This document shows, one piece after another, positions 1 to 9,788 of a stretch of 17,020 nt of DNA. The DNA lies in the NCBI GenBank assembly GCA_016800925.1, contig JABCPU010001071.1, forward strand, positions 1-17,020, given 5' to 3'. The notes under the pieces are model-generated. The model did not search any database, was not told where the DNA came from, and saw nothing but the letters and a program-made list of their open reading frames with translations. This stretch comes from Suillus spraguei (Eukaryota; Basidiomycota; Agaricomycetes; Boletales; Suillaceae). Numbering within the stretch: position 1 is the stretch's first letter; every line of letters begins with the position of its first letter. A program made the translations under genes and the position numbers.

Positions 1-339
1 TTGGAGCATACACAAACATTAGGTGCACCTTACATTCCAATGGGACAATGGAGACCAATAGGACATCAGCAGTGGCATCAAGAGAAGAAATGAATGAAGC
101 AGTTGTGGTGAAGGGAGGAGAAAGGTAAACAAGCACAAGATCAGATGGACCGCACCACGGGAGAGAGAGAAACAGTGAAACTGAGTGACATTGGCATCAT
201 CACCACGCATGAAGCTTCAAACCCGGAAGAACAGATACTAGGAGAACTACTGGAACTACCATCAGCAGATCAAGACCCTTCAATATACACACAGCAAACG
301 AACCTGTTTAAACCAGAGAGAGTAGCAGAAGTCATTTGA
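1..339 (+). other. unassigned, possibly coding tail of a gene cut by the window edge
   Basis: In frame 1 the first 90 bases read as a Gln/Pro/Trp-containing peptide (contains APYIPMGQWRPIGHQQWHQ) that ends at a TGA at 91-93. A second TGA follows at 109-111, and the frame is then open to the TGA at 337-339, giving an acidic, Thr/Glu-rich stretch (contains EEQILGELLELPSADQDP). The composition is protein-like, but I recognise no domain. It may be the 3' end of a gene starting upstream, with an intron or a frame break near 90-130. The minus-strand reading frame over the same bases is low-complexity and I do not believe it. Low confidence. Confidence 0.25.
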
Positions 340-860
340 CCACATATTACAGTGAACTATCTCCGTATTATACGAGTGAACGGACGTGCATAATATCCCG
401 TATGATACGGGCCAGCGGACCATGGGCCATGGTAGAAATATCCTCGTTGATGACGGATGGGCCGGGAGGAATATTATTCCCGATGACAGCGGGTGGGCCC
501 ATGCAAGGAATATGTAGAGTAGATGAGTGGGCCGATGTACATGAATATCCGGTAGACGGATGGGCCGAGGTAGTTGGATATCATGTAGATGGGTGTATCA
601 AGGTAGATGTGTATCAAATAGACAGGTATGTGAAGGGTACTTGTTATCACATACACGGGTGGGCCCAGACACATATTAAATTAGACGGGTATTAGACGGG
701 TGAGCCGAGAGTGTTATATAAATATTTATTAGACGGGTGGGCCGAGGGTGTTGTACAGTATATTATATTAGACGGGTGGGCCGAGGGTGGTATAAAATAT
801 AGACGGGTGGGCCGAGGGTGGTATAAAATATAGACGGGTGGGCCCATGTGTATGATAATG
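340..860. repeat. degenerate GACGGGTGGGCCGAG minisatellite
   Basis: The core GACGGGTGGGCCGAGG recurs with AT-rich spacers (TGGTATAAAATATA, GTTGTACAGTATATTATATT and similar). Copies are most regular at about 660-850, where a unit of roughly 32-50 bp repeats at least five times. Upstream (about 430-620) the core is diverged (GACGGATGGGCC, GTAGATGAGTGGGCC). The open frames across it, in both directions, encode only the repeat and are not genes. A 15-nt hairpin CCCGTATGATACGGG lies at about 396-410. Confidence 0.75.
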
Positions 861-936
861 GTAGACATGACGGACCTGAGGGAGTTGCATATCATCTGAA
901 TCAGAGGAGGTAATAAATCACAGTTACTGAGTTCCC

Positions 937-1410
937 GGAGCAGCAGGTGCTGTCTTGACATGGCCTTTTGTGACGCTTAGGTTGTCTTGTAGAATGTGGA
1001 AACTGGGGTGCGAGGCTTGTGTTGCCCTACAAGACACCCAGCTCCGACCCCCGAAAATCAGATGAAGCATACCAAGTTCCGAGTTCCGAGACCCGGGTCT
1101 CGACACATAATTCAGTCAATAAGAGACACCCAGTTCCGACCCCCGAAATTTGAGTGAAGCATACCAAGTTCCAGGAGCAGCAAGTGATGTCTTGAAATGG
1201 CCTTTATGGCGCTTAGGTTATCTTGTAGAATGTGGAAAGCGGGGTGCGAGGCTTGTGTTGCCCTACAAGACACCCAGTTCTGACCCCCGAAAATCAGATG
1301 AAGCATACCAAGTTCCGAGTTCCGAGACCCGGGTCTCGACACATAATTCAGTCAATACGAGACACCCAGTTCCGACCCCCGAAATTTGAGTGAAGCATAC
1401 CAAGTTCCGG
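937..1410. repeat. 237-bp tandem duplication (two copies)
   Basis: A unit starting GGAGCAGCAGGTGCTGTCTT at 937 is repeated from 1174 with a few substitutions and short indels. Each copy contains the landmarks TTGTAGAATGTGGAAA, TTGCCCTACAAGACACCCAG and CAGATGAAGCATACCAAGTT, plus the perfect 14-nt palindrome GAGACCCGGGTCTC. The period is about 237 bp and the second copy ends near 1410. Short open frames on both strands are mirrored between the copies and carry no recognisable protein, so I read this as non-coding repeat DNA upstream of the dioxygenase gene. Confidence 0.8.
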
Positions 1411-1622
1411 AGTTCCGAACCCGGGTCTGGACAAATGAATATCAGATATCCAGCACACTTCCAATCATCTGGTATTTCATTGAGCAATGGATGATAATAC
1501 AGCTTTGAAAGCCAACATCATCCAAGGTTCCCTTATCTGATCCTCGCTATCTCCACCCCCTTTAACACCAAAGTCTGGACATCCAGCATTCAGCGTCTGA
1601 TTTCCCAATATCAACTTGCAAC
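1411..1622 (+). promoter_or_regulatory. upstream region of the TET/JBP gene
   Basis: This gene-free stretch lies between the 237-bp duplication and the likely ATG at 1623. It ends in a pyrimidine-rich leader (TCGCTATCTCCACCCCCTTT near 1547-1566), as is usual for fungal promoters. No clear TATA box was seen. Its role as promoter is inferred from position. Confidence 0.3.
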
Positions 1623-2928
1623 ATGAACACTTCTTCCATGTCCACTTGTGACATAAAAATCTGGCGCACTTGGGCCCTGGCCATCACTCATGAAGCAGGG
1701 GCATATACCAAACAAAAATTCAATGCAGAGAAGACTGGAGGAGAACCGGTTATACCTTCTCCGAACCTGGACACTGATCTGGTGATGGCGTGCGATCGCT
1801 TGGCTGATGTACTCATAAAGGCATATAAAAATCCCAGTGGGTCTTCCTGCAGATGTTGAAAATGTGTTTGATCATCCAAATTCCTTCATGACAGTTAAGA
1901 TACAGATTGATATTGCAAGATATAGCAAATTGATATCCCCAAAGAACACTGGGCATAATGAGGAGAAAGAGGAGAAGTTGCTTGAGAGGTGTCCTCCTGG
2001 CCATGAGGGCACAAAGGTGGTGGACAAACCTGCCACAATTATCGATGTTTCCGGTACATCATCGCATGGTACCTTCCGGACGCCCTGACCGAGACCACCC
2101 AGGTGCGTAATGTGTAGATTGTTACTCAATGGATATTGAATATCAAATGGTACCTACAGAAGGAAATCAGGGCGGCCACCGATTTGCTGGGTCCAAGCCT
2201 CGAAAAAAGTGTAAAGGCTGATGGCAATTGGCGATATAATCAAGAATGGTTCAAACAGGGCTCGGAAAATGTTGGGTCAACTCCCGGATGCATCAATTTA
2301 TCTCCGGCATGGTTTCAACAGGGCCACGAGGTAGGATGTGATGAGATGGTGATTTCTGGAGTCAAACTCACCAATCCCATAGAATCTGTCAGATCCGGAG
2401 GTATCCGCATCATTGAAGGGACCCTCCTCCGAGAATATCCTGAAAGCTATTGCAAGGCCGGCAGCCATCGCATCGGCGGCACTCAGGGTCATGCATCCTC
2501 AGCAGTATTTTGCAGGGTTACGAGCCTTGTCACACCTCGGAGATAAGGCAGTGAGCAAGGAACTGCCACAGATGCCAGAGACCCTGCAGTACTGGGCATC
2601 CGTGTTTAACAGCCTCTCCATCATTTCCAATCAGGAAACCCCCAATCATCGAGACCATTTATCGATTCCTGAATGCTTCGATATTCTCACCACCGTGGGG
2701 AACTATTCTAATGCTCGGATGAGTATGCCAAGCCTTCAGCTGGAATTCAGGTATGATTCCGGCTGTATGATTGCATTTTCGGGAAGAATTGTGAGACATG
2801 GTGTTGATGGAGGGGAAGGGGATCGGATTGCTTGGGCATGGTATATGAGGGATTCTGTGCACATTTATGCCGGGGTTCCCTCATGTGGATGGGCTATGGT
2901 CGAAGGCCACATACTAAGCACGGTGTGA
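1623..2928 (+). pseudogene. TET/JBP-family 2-oxoglutarate/Fe(II) dioxygenase, frame-disrupted
   Basis: Members of this family oxidise 5-methylcytosine (TET) or thymine (JBP) in DNA in the nucleus, and in basidiomycetes they are expanded together with KDZ transposons. Seen here: the C-terminal core lies in one frame from about 2433 to the TGA at 2926-2928. It includes ALRVMHPQQYFAG, then HRDHLSIPECFDILTTVG carrying the HxD iron ligands (His at 2647, Asp at 2653), the distal His of RHGV (2797) and the 2-oxoglutarate Arg of GDRIAWAWYMRD (2824). Upstream are GYIIAWYLP and CINLSPAWFQQGHEVG. An intron (GTGCGT...ACAG, 2103-2159, 57 nt) separates them in frame. Three 1-nt frame changes are needed: an extra A in the A5 run 1827-1831, a missing base near 2051-2054, and an extra base near 2421-2432. 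Length without the intron is about 416 codons. The start at 1623 is the first ATG of the frame and is tentative. The family call rests on motif recognition. Inactivity is an inference that fails if the indels are assembly errors. Confidence 0.85.
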
Positions 2929-3024
2929 AAGATCAAAGAAGTTGAAAGAGTTGTGACCCATGTTAGTAGCAACACACGAATACCATGTACCAATTAGAGC
3001 ATCAACAGTTCTGGAACTCAAGTC

Positions 3025-3060
3025 GGAAGTCGAGTTCCATGAATTGAGTCCCTAACTCTG
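3025..3060 (+). repeat. 36-bp direct repeat, left copy, at the edge of the minisatellite
   Basis: The copy beginning GGAAGTCGAGTTCCATGAAT matches 4973-5008 at 32 of 36 positions. The two copies lie 1948 bp apart in the same orientation and bracket the regular part of the array. They may be ancestral single-copy flanks duplicated during array growth, or the ends of a non-autonomous element. Confidence 0.6.
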
Positions 3061-4972
3061 TGTATCTCGGGACTCAGGACTCGATCCTCGAAATTAGGGA
3101 CTCAATGATCGATAGTCCGAATTCAGGCTTCACACTCGGGACTCAGGAAAGTGTGAGGCAACAGACTTTGATCCACACATTGTGACTGCCGAACACCGAA
3201 CACCGGCAGCCGGCACTCGGGACTCAGGACTGACACCAATGTGAAAAATATGAATTCACATATAGTGAGTGCCAAATCCCAAACTCAGGCAGCCGGAGCT
3301 CGGGACTCGGGACTCAGAACAATGTGAAAGTTGTGAATTCACATATCATAAATGACGAACTCCAAATCCCGGCAGCCGGGACTCGGGACTCAGAATAATG
3401 TGCAAGTCATTGATCCACACATGTTGAGGGCCGAACTCCGAGCCCGGCAGCCAGCGGTCGGAACTTGGGACTCAGAAGAACGAGAAAGATATTGATTCCT
3501 ACATGTAAAGTGCCGAACGCCGAATGCCGAACCCAGTGAAAGATACTGATTCCCACATATCAAGTGGCGAACCTGGAACCCTGGCAGCCGGAACTCGGGA
3601 CTCGGGACACACAACATTGTGAATGATATTGATGCACACATGTTAAGTGCCGAACGCCGACTGCCGAGCCCCGGCACCCGGAACTCGGCACTCGGCACTC
3701 ACAACAATCCACACATGTTGAGTGCCGAACTCCGAACTCCGGCAGCCGGAACTCGGGACTCACAACATTGTGAAGATAGTGATTCCCATATGTAAAGTGC
3801 CTAACCCCGAACCCCGGCAGCCGGAACTCGGGACTCGGGACACACAACATTGTGAATGATATTGATGCACACATGTTAAGTCCCGAACGCCGACTGCCGA
3901 GGTCCGGCACCCGGAACTCGGCACTCGGCACTCAGAATAATCCACACATGTTGAGTGCCGAACCCCGAACTCCGGCAGCCGGAACTCGGGACACACAACA
4001 TTGTGAATGATATTGATGCACACATGTTAAGTCCCGAACGCCGACTGCCGAGGTCCGGCACCCGGAACTCGGCACTCGGCACTCAGAATAATCCACACAT
4101 GTTGAGTGCCGAACCCCGAACTCCGGCAGCCGGAACTCGGACACACAACATTGTGAATGATATTGATGCACACATGTTAAGTCCTGAACGCCGACTGCCG
4201 AGGTCCGGCACCCGGAACTCGGCACTCGGCACTCAGAATAATCCACACATGTTGAGTGCCGAACCCCGAACTCCGGCAGCCGGAACTCGGGACTCACAAC
4301 ATTGTGAATGATATTGATGCACACATGTTAAGTGCCGAACGCCGACTGCCGAGCCCCGGCACCCGGAACTCGGCACTCGGCACTCAGAATAATCCACACA
4401 TGTTGAGTGCCGAACCCGAACTCCGGCAGCCGGAACTCGGGACTCACAACATTGTGAAAGAGAGTGATTCCCATATGTAAAGTGCCTAACCCCGAACCCC
4501 GGCAGCCGGAACTCGGGACTCGGGACACACAACATTGTGAATGATATTGATGCACACATGTTAAGTCCCGAACGCCGACTGCCGAGCCCCGGGACCCGGA
4601 ACTCGGCACTCGGCACTCAGAATAATCCACACATGTTGGTGCCGAACCCCGAACTCCAGCAGCCGGGACTCGGGACTCGGGACTCACAACATTGTGAATG
4701 ATATGGATGCACACATGTGAAGTGCCGAATGCGACTGCCGAGGCCCGGGACCCGGAACTCGGGACTCGGGACTCAGAATAATGTGAAAGTTATTGATCCA
4801 CATATGTTGACTGCCGAACCCCGCACTGTCGCACAGATATCTATTTCGTCTCGACCCTTGATTGCTGAACCCCAAACCATGAAAACCGGTAGTCCACAAT
4901 TGTGGGTTCGGGGTTCGGTACCTAAGATTCGTGACTCGCCACTCAGAAATATGTGAGGCAATCTTGCCATTT

Positions 4973-5008
4973 GGAAGTCGAGTCCCATGAATTAAGTCCC
5001 AAACTCTA
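4973..5008 (+). repeat. 36-bp direct repeat, right copy
   Basis: The copy beginning GGAAGTCGAGTCCCATGAAT is the partner of 3025-3060, with four mismatches over 36 positions. Similarity fades after AACTCT, although both copies continue into text containing ACTCAGG. Confidence 0.6.
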
Positions 5009-5171
5009 AGTACCATTGCACTCAGGCATTCGCCACTCAGCATTTGGGATTTAGGACTCTACACCCGGATCTTGACATCCAGTCCTCAAAATCCGGAACA
5101 AATATTCGGGAGTCAAGACAATCATTTGGACGGAATAAAATATTTACATCATGTATGAAATGAAGACCATT

Positions 5172-5974
5172 CTAATCTAAACACAGTGAAGAGGACTCCA
5201 CTCCCCTGCCTCTCTTCAATCTCTGTAGCATGTCAGTGTACATCTTCACCTCTGCCATCTTCTCATGGATACCCTCATCTTGCTCCTCCATCAATGCTAC
5301 CAGGCGTGCTCGAATCATCTTAAGTCCCATCACTGATGGGCCTGATGAGTCATTTACCTCCTCAGGAAGAACCAAGCCATCATCCTCAACTCCATTTACC
5401 ATCCAATGCTGGTAGTGAACGACACAGGACCTCATGATCTGACCCCATTGCCATGGTTTCATTCGGAATTTCGGTGTGTCCCATCCACCATGGAGTATCA
5501 TAGCTGGGAATAATCCGGGATGGATGTCCCGGAGCTGCGACATCATCAAACTGACACAGGTGGGATGAAAAGATGTGGTCTGAACAGTGTTCCAGGTGAG
5601 CATGGGATACAATGTCAGGACATGAGCGACGGGGCTTGGAACAACAGAAACGATGTTCCTTGCAGCTGAGTACTGCAGGAGTGGCGTAACAAATGTCTGT
5701 TGGAAATCTCAGCATTGCCCAAAAAAGTCAGCCGGTCATCCGGTCATCAGTCACTTACATTGATTTCCCATTGCACCCCGGCTTTAAAGTACATGATCCG
5801 GGCAGAAGAGGGAGGGTTGTTAGCAGCCTCCATCTGATATTGAGAGATACATGCGCGGATGCGCGATGCAGCCATATTCAAAGTACAAGAAATATCTTGA
5901 AGGTTCAGCTTCATGGGTTGCCAGTGATGTCCAGTATTTGGAGTGCCAGATGTGGATGCAGGAGTTTCAGGCAT
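5172..5974 (-). CDS. ORF-X: intact two-exon gene of unknown function with a C-terminal coiled coil
   Basis: Exon 1 runs from the ATG at 5974 to 5759 (exactly 72 codons). The intron is 5697-5758 (GTAAGT...AACAG, 62 nt, branch-like CTGAC before a T6 tract). Exon 2 runs from 5696 to the stop ending at 5172. The spliced product is 246 aa with no frame break, the only clearly undamaged gene in the window apart from possibly ORF-Z. The N-terminus is Ser/Thr/Pro-rich. The middle is Trp- and Met-rich (GGWDTPKFRMKPWQWGQIM). The last 50 residues are charged and helix-prone (ARLVALMEEQDEGIHEKMAE, then a basic LKRGRG), suggesting a coiled coil. No signal peptide or membrane segment is evident. It lies about 170 bp downstream of the KDZ stop on the same strand, so it may be an accessory gene of the same element. 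I do not recognise the family, and short conserved motifs suited to an enzyme are absent. Confidence 0.7.
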
Positions 5975-6145
5975 GGCTAATGCAAGAGTGTGACGCTGGG
6001 AATGACACTGACAGATAGTAAAGAGCTGATGATATGAGTCACTGATGGATGGATTAGAAATTCAAACTCCGACATGGGCTGACCCGGACAATTCCCGGGA
6101 CTCAATGTTTGGGTGTCAAATATGCGTTTCATCAGCAAAACAAAT

Positions 6146-9100
6146 TCATTCATGTGCACCATCGATCAACGAGGGCTGCAGGTCTTGAAATGCTGCCTGT
6201 GCATCCTGAGCTAGTAAGGAATACATTTGAGACTGCCTTCCGGCATAGCATGCATGACCCGGAAGTTGTTTCAACAATGATTCCTGCATCCGGGCACCCC
6301 ATGTGGTTGCCTTCCACAAGAAAAAGTTGCACGTCCAATCCATCTCTGATTGCACCAATGATATTTCTTCCATCCATCGATCCCGTAGTGCCTTTGCCCG
6401 AAGCCAATGAACTCGGTAAACTTGGGATGGGTCCTGTCAGCTCACCACGAATATATCAAGCATGCCCGAACTCACATTCCTCATTCCACGAATTTTCTGG
6501 ACCCTCCATGTCGACTTCCACTGACCAGAACCAAGCGAGGGACTCATTTCGCTGACCTCGGGCGTTTGGATCGCCGATGGCAGTGCTGATTTTGAGCTGC
6601 TCGCGAAGCAGGGGTTTGTATTTCTGAAGCTGGTCTGGCCCCGGCTCAAGTTGTATCATTTGCTTCCTGGTTTTTGTATATATACTGGCATGTAGGGATA
6701 CTGCCTGCTGCACTGATGTCACCTGGGACCACGCTCGAGTTTTTAGGGCTTGAGATTTGGCTTGCCTAACTGTTGTTCGGAACAGGATAGCCTTGTTGCA
6801 CAAGTGAATGCGGAGATTGTGCAGGGCATCATTGGCCTGCCCTTCACGAAGGACATCTCCAACGGAATCAGATCCTCTGCCATACAGCGTCTGCAATGTT
6901 CAACCCCGAGGTTTGATGGCAATGGAATTATGGTGAGCTCAGGGGAGTTTGTCCATGCATCAGATGTCTCGGTGAAATCGCCGGGTCATCATCGATATCG
7001 TCAAGAATATCTATGTTCAAGTCGTCAGGATCGTCATCTGCATCAAATCCCTCTCCCAGATGCGTAAGAGCAGACCGAGTGAATTCATCTATCTGGCCTT
7101 GAATACGATCGCGTTGCCGGGCGATATCTAATCTCTGTGTCTCCGTCGATCGTCTTCCAATTCTGCGGACCTCGATGAGCAATGCAATTTGAGCCTCTTC
7201 AATTGCCAACCCAATGGATATCCATGTTGCCACAGATCTGCGAGAGGGTGCTGCATGACGGGCATTACCCGCTTCTAGTAGTCTAAGCTCGATCTCCTTT
7301 TTGCTTGGTGCTAAGTGAAAAATGAATGCGGAGCTCCACGGAGACAAAGAATGTTAACTTACCCTTCTTGATATTGATTTCATATAAATCCATCGCCGCA
7401 GGATCCCTGATTCTCTTGGACTGAGCGACCATCTCGCTGGCTAACCATTGTGTCTTTAAATTGCCGGGTGCAGCTTCATCAAGTCTGTCGAAAGCCTTGC
7501 CACTTTCGGCGATGCCATTCTTCGCCAGCTTGTATTTCCGGCAAAGAGTCCTTTTCATGCGGATCATCTTGCAGAAATTGGAATCGTTCATCTGATAATC
7601 AAGACATTCCTTTCGGTGCGGGGATGACATTCCCCGAGCGGCAGGGGAAATCAGGTTGAGACGCGCCCATAGGGTCTCCATGATCTCTCCATCATCCGGC
7701 CAATGCTTCAATAAAATTCGAAGCATATCGGACATAGCAACTGTCCTGATGTCCATGCACATGCCACAACCGATTCCAGGAATGATGGTCAGTTCCGTAC
7801 CATGTCAAGGTATCGGCTTCGATCACCGAACACGAAAGTGCTTGTTGTATTTGACAATTAATGTCATAGAAGGTGACAGCCTGGTAATGCCTTCCATGTT
7901 GTGCTGGGCAGCCTCACAAAGGGCATAGTCCATGTTCATTTTGTCTGCAATGATGCATGGTAACTAGTGAATGTTGAATGGCATGTTTGGCTTGCCTTTC
8001 CCCTTTCTGAAAATCAACCATCGAGTGAGGGACAAAGCACCCATGCCGGGCGCAGGCAACTCCCCCGATTCCTGTGGACTCGAGCTTGTGCCGCGCCGCA
8101 TTTGCTTGATTGACCGCCCGGTGATTGTTGCAGCTCCGATTTTTCCACCGTGTCAGCAGCCTCCGCAAGATGCATGTTATACCTGTCCTTTCCGACCATG
8201 AATCCAAGCCCATCTGAAAGCCAAACTTCATCGAGGGGATTAATGGGATGCAGTGTTCAGCTTTGAAATTTCCGTCCATCACAAATGACCGGGTGTATTT
8301 CCAGCTTGGAGTTCTTATCATCGCCGAGTTCACTTCGGTATTGAACATGACTCACTCATCAAGTGATTCATCCCCTGACAAAGATACATTAATCCCAGGC
8401 TGAGACATGCCGGGCAAAATAATGCAAGATCTCCTGCGTTCGGGATGTCAGAACGATGGCCATAGCCATGCCATTTCATGGTCTTCAACTGCCTCCACTG
8501 TCGAGCGACTCTCATGAGCTCTCTGTATCGATCCTTTCCACGGCCTGTGTCAACATCATGTCCTTTAGATGAAGCACAAATAGCATTACCGGAACAAGGT
8601 GTGGAAACATGCTCGAGGTCATTCGCCGGAGTACTGTAATAGTTCATTGCGGAGGTGCCGCATTCAAGGTTGTCCAATAGAAAATCATCCAGCACTCCGA
8701 AGGTAAACACGGTCTTCGGCCTGTTAAACGATGCAGGGAAAATCCATGCCGAAACATTTGAATGTCCGGACTCATGGCATTTGGACAATCGCAGCAGTGA
8801 ACCTCGAGGCGGTGAACTCCGGACTTGTCAACGATGACCATGGTGTTTTCCTTCGCTGGAACTCAGGTCCCGACACAGACGGAAGATCTTCGGGCTCAAG
8901 CTGGTCTTCAGGTTCATCTCCTTCAAAACAAATCCCACCTATCTGTGAGCACCGACATTGCTTGCCATCATGCCCGAGGTGTATGGTAGTCCCACATGAG
9001 CGAGACAACTCCGCTCGAAGAATTGACCATTCCATTGACTGATCCAGTGGAAAGGATGCAAGATGTTGACTCCTGCAACACCCGTGCAATAGAGAGCTCG

Positions 9101-9537
9101 CCAAGACAATCTTGACATTTGTAGACCCCATCCTGGTGGCAGATGATGCATTCCTGTCTTCTGGTGGAGCTTCTCGATCCAGAGGTGATGCAGATATGAT
9201 TCCTGCCTTGGCAGCCATTGCCTGAGGTAGTCATTTTGACTCTGCATTTTTATATTGAGCTATAGTTTGAATGACACTCCAACATTTAACATGAACTTGC
9301 CATGGTTTTTGGGAGTTTGCAATGCTCAAATGAGCCTTGGTCTTGCTCGTAAGTTTGTCAGGAAAGTCATCCCAAGGAGTGGTGCCTGAACAGGCTGAAG
9401 TGTTGGTGATTCTGGGGAGAGTGAGCATGGACCTGTAGGCTCGTCGTCTTGTGCTTGCAAGTGGGACCTTGACCCAAATCTTTCTACCCTTGCTGCCCCT
9501 TGCTTCTACCCTGTGGGATTTTTGCAATGGGGTGCAT
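6146..9537 (-). pseudogene. CxC2-type KDZ (Kyakuja-Dileera-Zisupton) transposase, multiply frameshifted
   Basis: KDZ proteins are DDE/RNase H-fold transposases. Along the gene: an N-terminal exon (ATG at 9537 or 9428), QNDYLRQWLPRQ, the CxC2 cluster ECIICHQDGVYKCQDC, ILHPFHWISQWNGQFFERS, SGVHRLEVHCCDC, FNRPKTVFTFGVLDDF, RYRELMRVARQWRQLK, MDGNFKAEH, CARHG...FQKGERQ, YDINCQ, HVHGHQDSCYVRYASNF, DGEIMETLWARLN, EEAQIAL, REGQANDALHNLRIHL, ESLAWFWSVEVD, YRVHWLRAKALRDRW and GHACYAGRQSQMY, ending at 6146. The probable catalytic acids (DGNF, YDI, DGE) are all encoded. In-frame introns: 9242-9296, 8305-8355, 7945-7995 (GC-AG), 7311-7362 and 6421-6475. Frame changes needed: near 9160, 9090, 9060, 8990, 8840, 8748, 8400, 7940 (extra base in a T4/A4 run), 7870, 7850, 7790-7830, 7695, 6950 and 6860. 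The protein cannot be made from this sequence as given. The family assignment is secure. The exact start and the cause of the indels are not. Confidence 0.93.
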
Positions 9538-9788
9538 CTACCTATCTTTCATCTTATATTTATAATGCTAATGTTGCAAGCAAAGCATCTGCTCAGGTGG
9601 AATGAATTTTATTACATGTGGTGTCATACAGTCCTGCCGACTCATTACAAATTTATGTCCATTTATGGCTTCGGGACCAATATAGCTCAATTAAGCTACT
9701 GTTAGGCTTTTGTCAAAGATCAACTTCTGTCAATTCGTTCATTCTTCCACCTTGCTTATCCTCAGCCCATTCTGCAATTTGATTCACC
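9538..9788. promoter_or_regulatory. divergent promoter region between KDZ and ORF-Y
   Basis: About 250 bp separates the two divergent starts. A minus-strand TATAAATA lies at 9557-9564. If it is used, the KDZ transcript would start close to the ATG at 9537, which favours the in-frame ATG at 9428 or an undetected leader. On the plus strand a pyrimidine-rich leader (TTCATTCTTCCACCTTGCTT) precedes the ORF-Y start, whose context CACCATGGC is strong. A shared bidirectional control region is inferred from the geometry only. Confidence 0.45.

Larger units (their letters stand above)
3010..5110. repeat. left GTGCCGAAC/CCGGAACTCGG minisatellite block with higher-order structure
   Basis: This block of about 2.1 kb is built from short modules such as GAGTGCCGAACCCCGAACTC, CCGGCAGCCGGAACTCGGGA and ACAACATTGTGAATGATATT. 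The last marks repeat starts at 3611, 3844, 3995, 4145, 4296, 4529 and 4686. Spacings are therefore 233, 151, 150, 151, 233 and 157 bp. The long form differs from the short one by an extra module of about 83 bp containing GATTCCCATATGTAAAGTGC. The edges (3010-3600 and 4800-5110) are more diverged. All reading frames through it, on both strands, are repeat translations without a start or domain of their own, so no gene is called here. Confidence 0.9.

Noticed and set aside
336..695. 119-aa plus-strand frame with repeated VDGWAEV-like phrases
   Set aside because: It is a translation of the GACGGATGGGCCGAG minisatellite. The overlapping minus-strand frames are equally open, so openness comes from the repeat.
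1872..2129. minus-strand frame opposite the TET/JBP gene
   Set aside because: It is the shadow of the plus-strand coding frame, which has conserved family motifs and an in-frame intron.
3390..4714. several overlapping frames of 100-130 aa on both strands with a repeated RVPSSGCRGS-type motif
   Set aside because: They coincide exactly with the tandem repeat, are open in both directions, and show the repeat period. A secreted repeat protein was considered, but there is no signal peptide, intron or consistent frame.
5977..6162. minus-strand 61-aa frame between the KDZ stop and ORF-X
   Set aside because: No domain or splice link to either neighbour could be supported. It is more likely 3' flank of KDZ and leader of ORF-X.
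6109..6555. 148-aa plus-strand frame
   Set aside because: It is antisense to the KDZ C-terminal exons, which carry recognisable motifs and an exact intron at 6421-6475.
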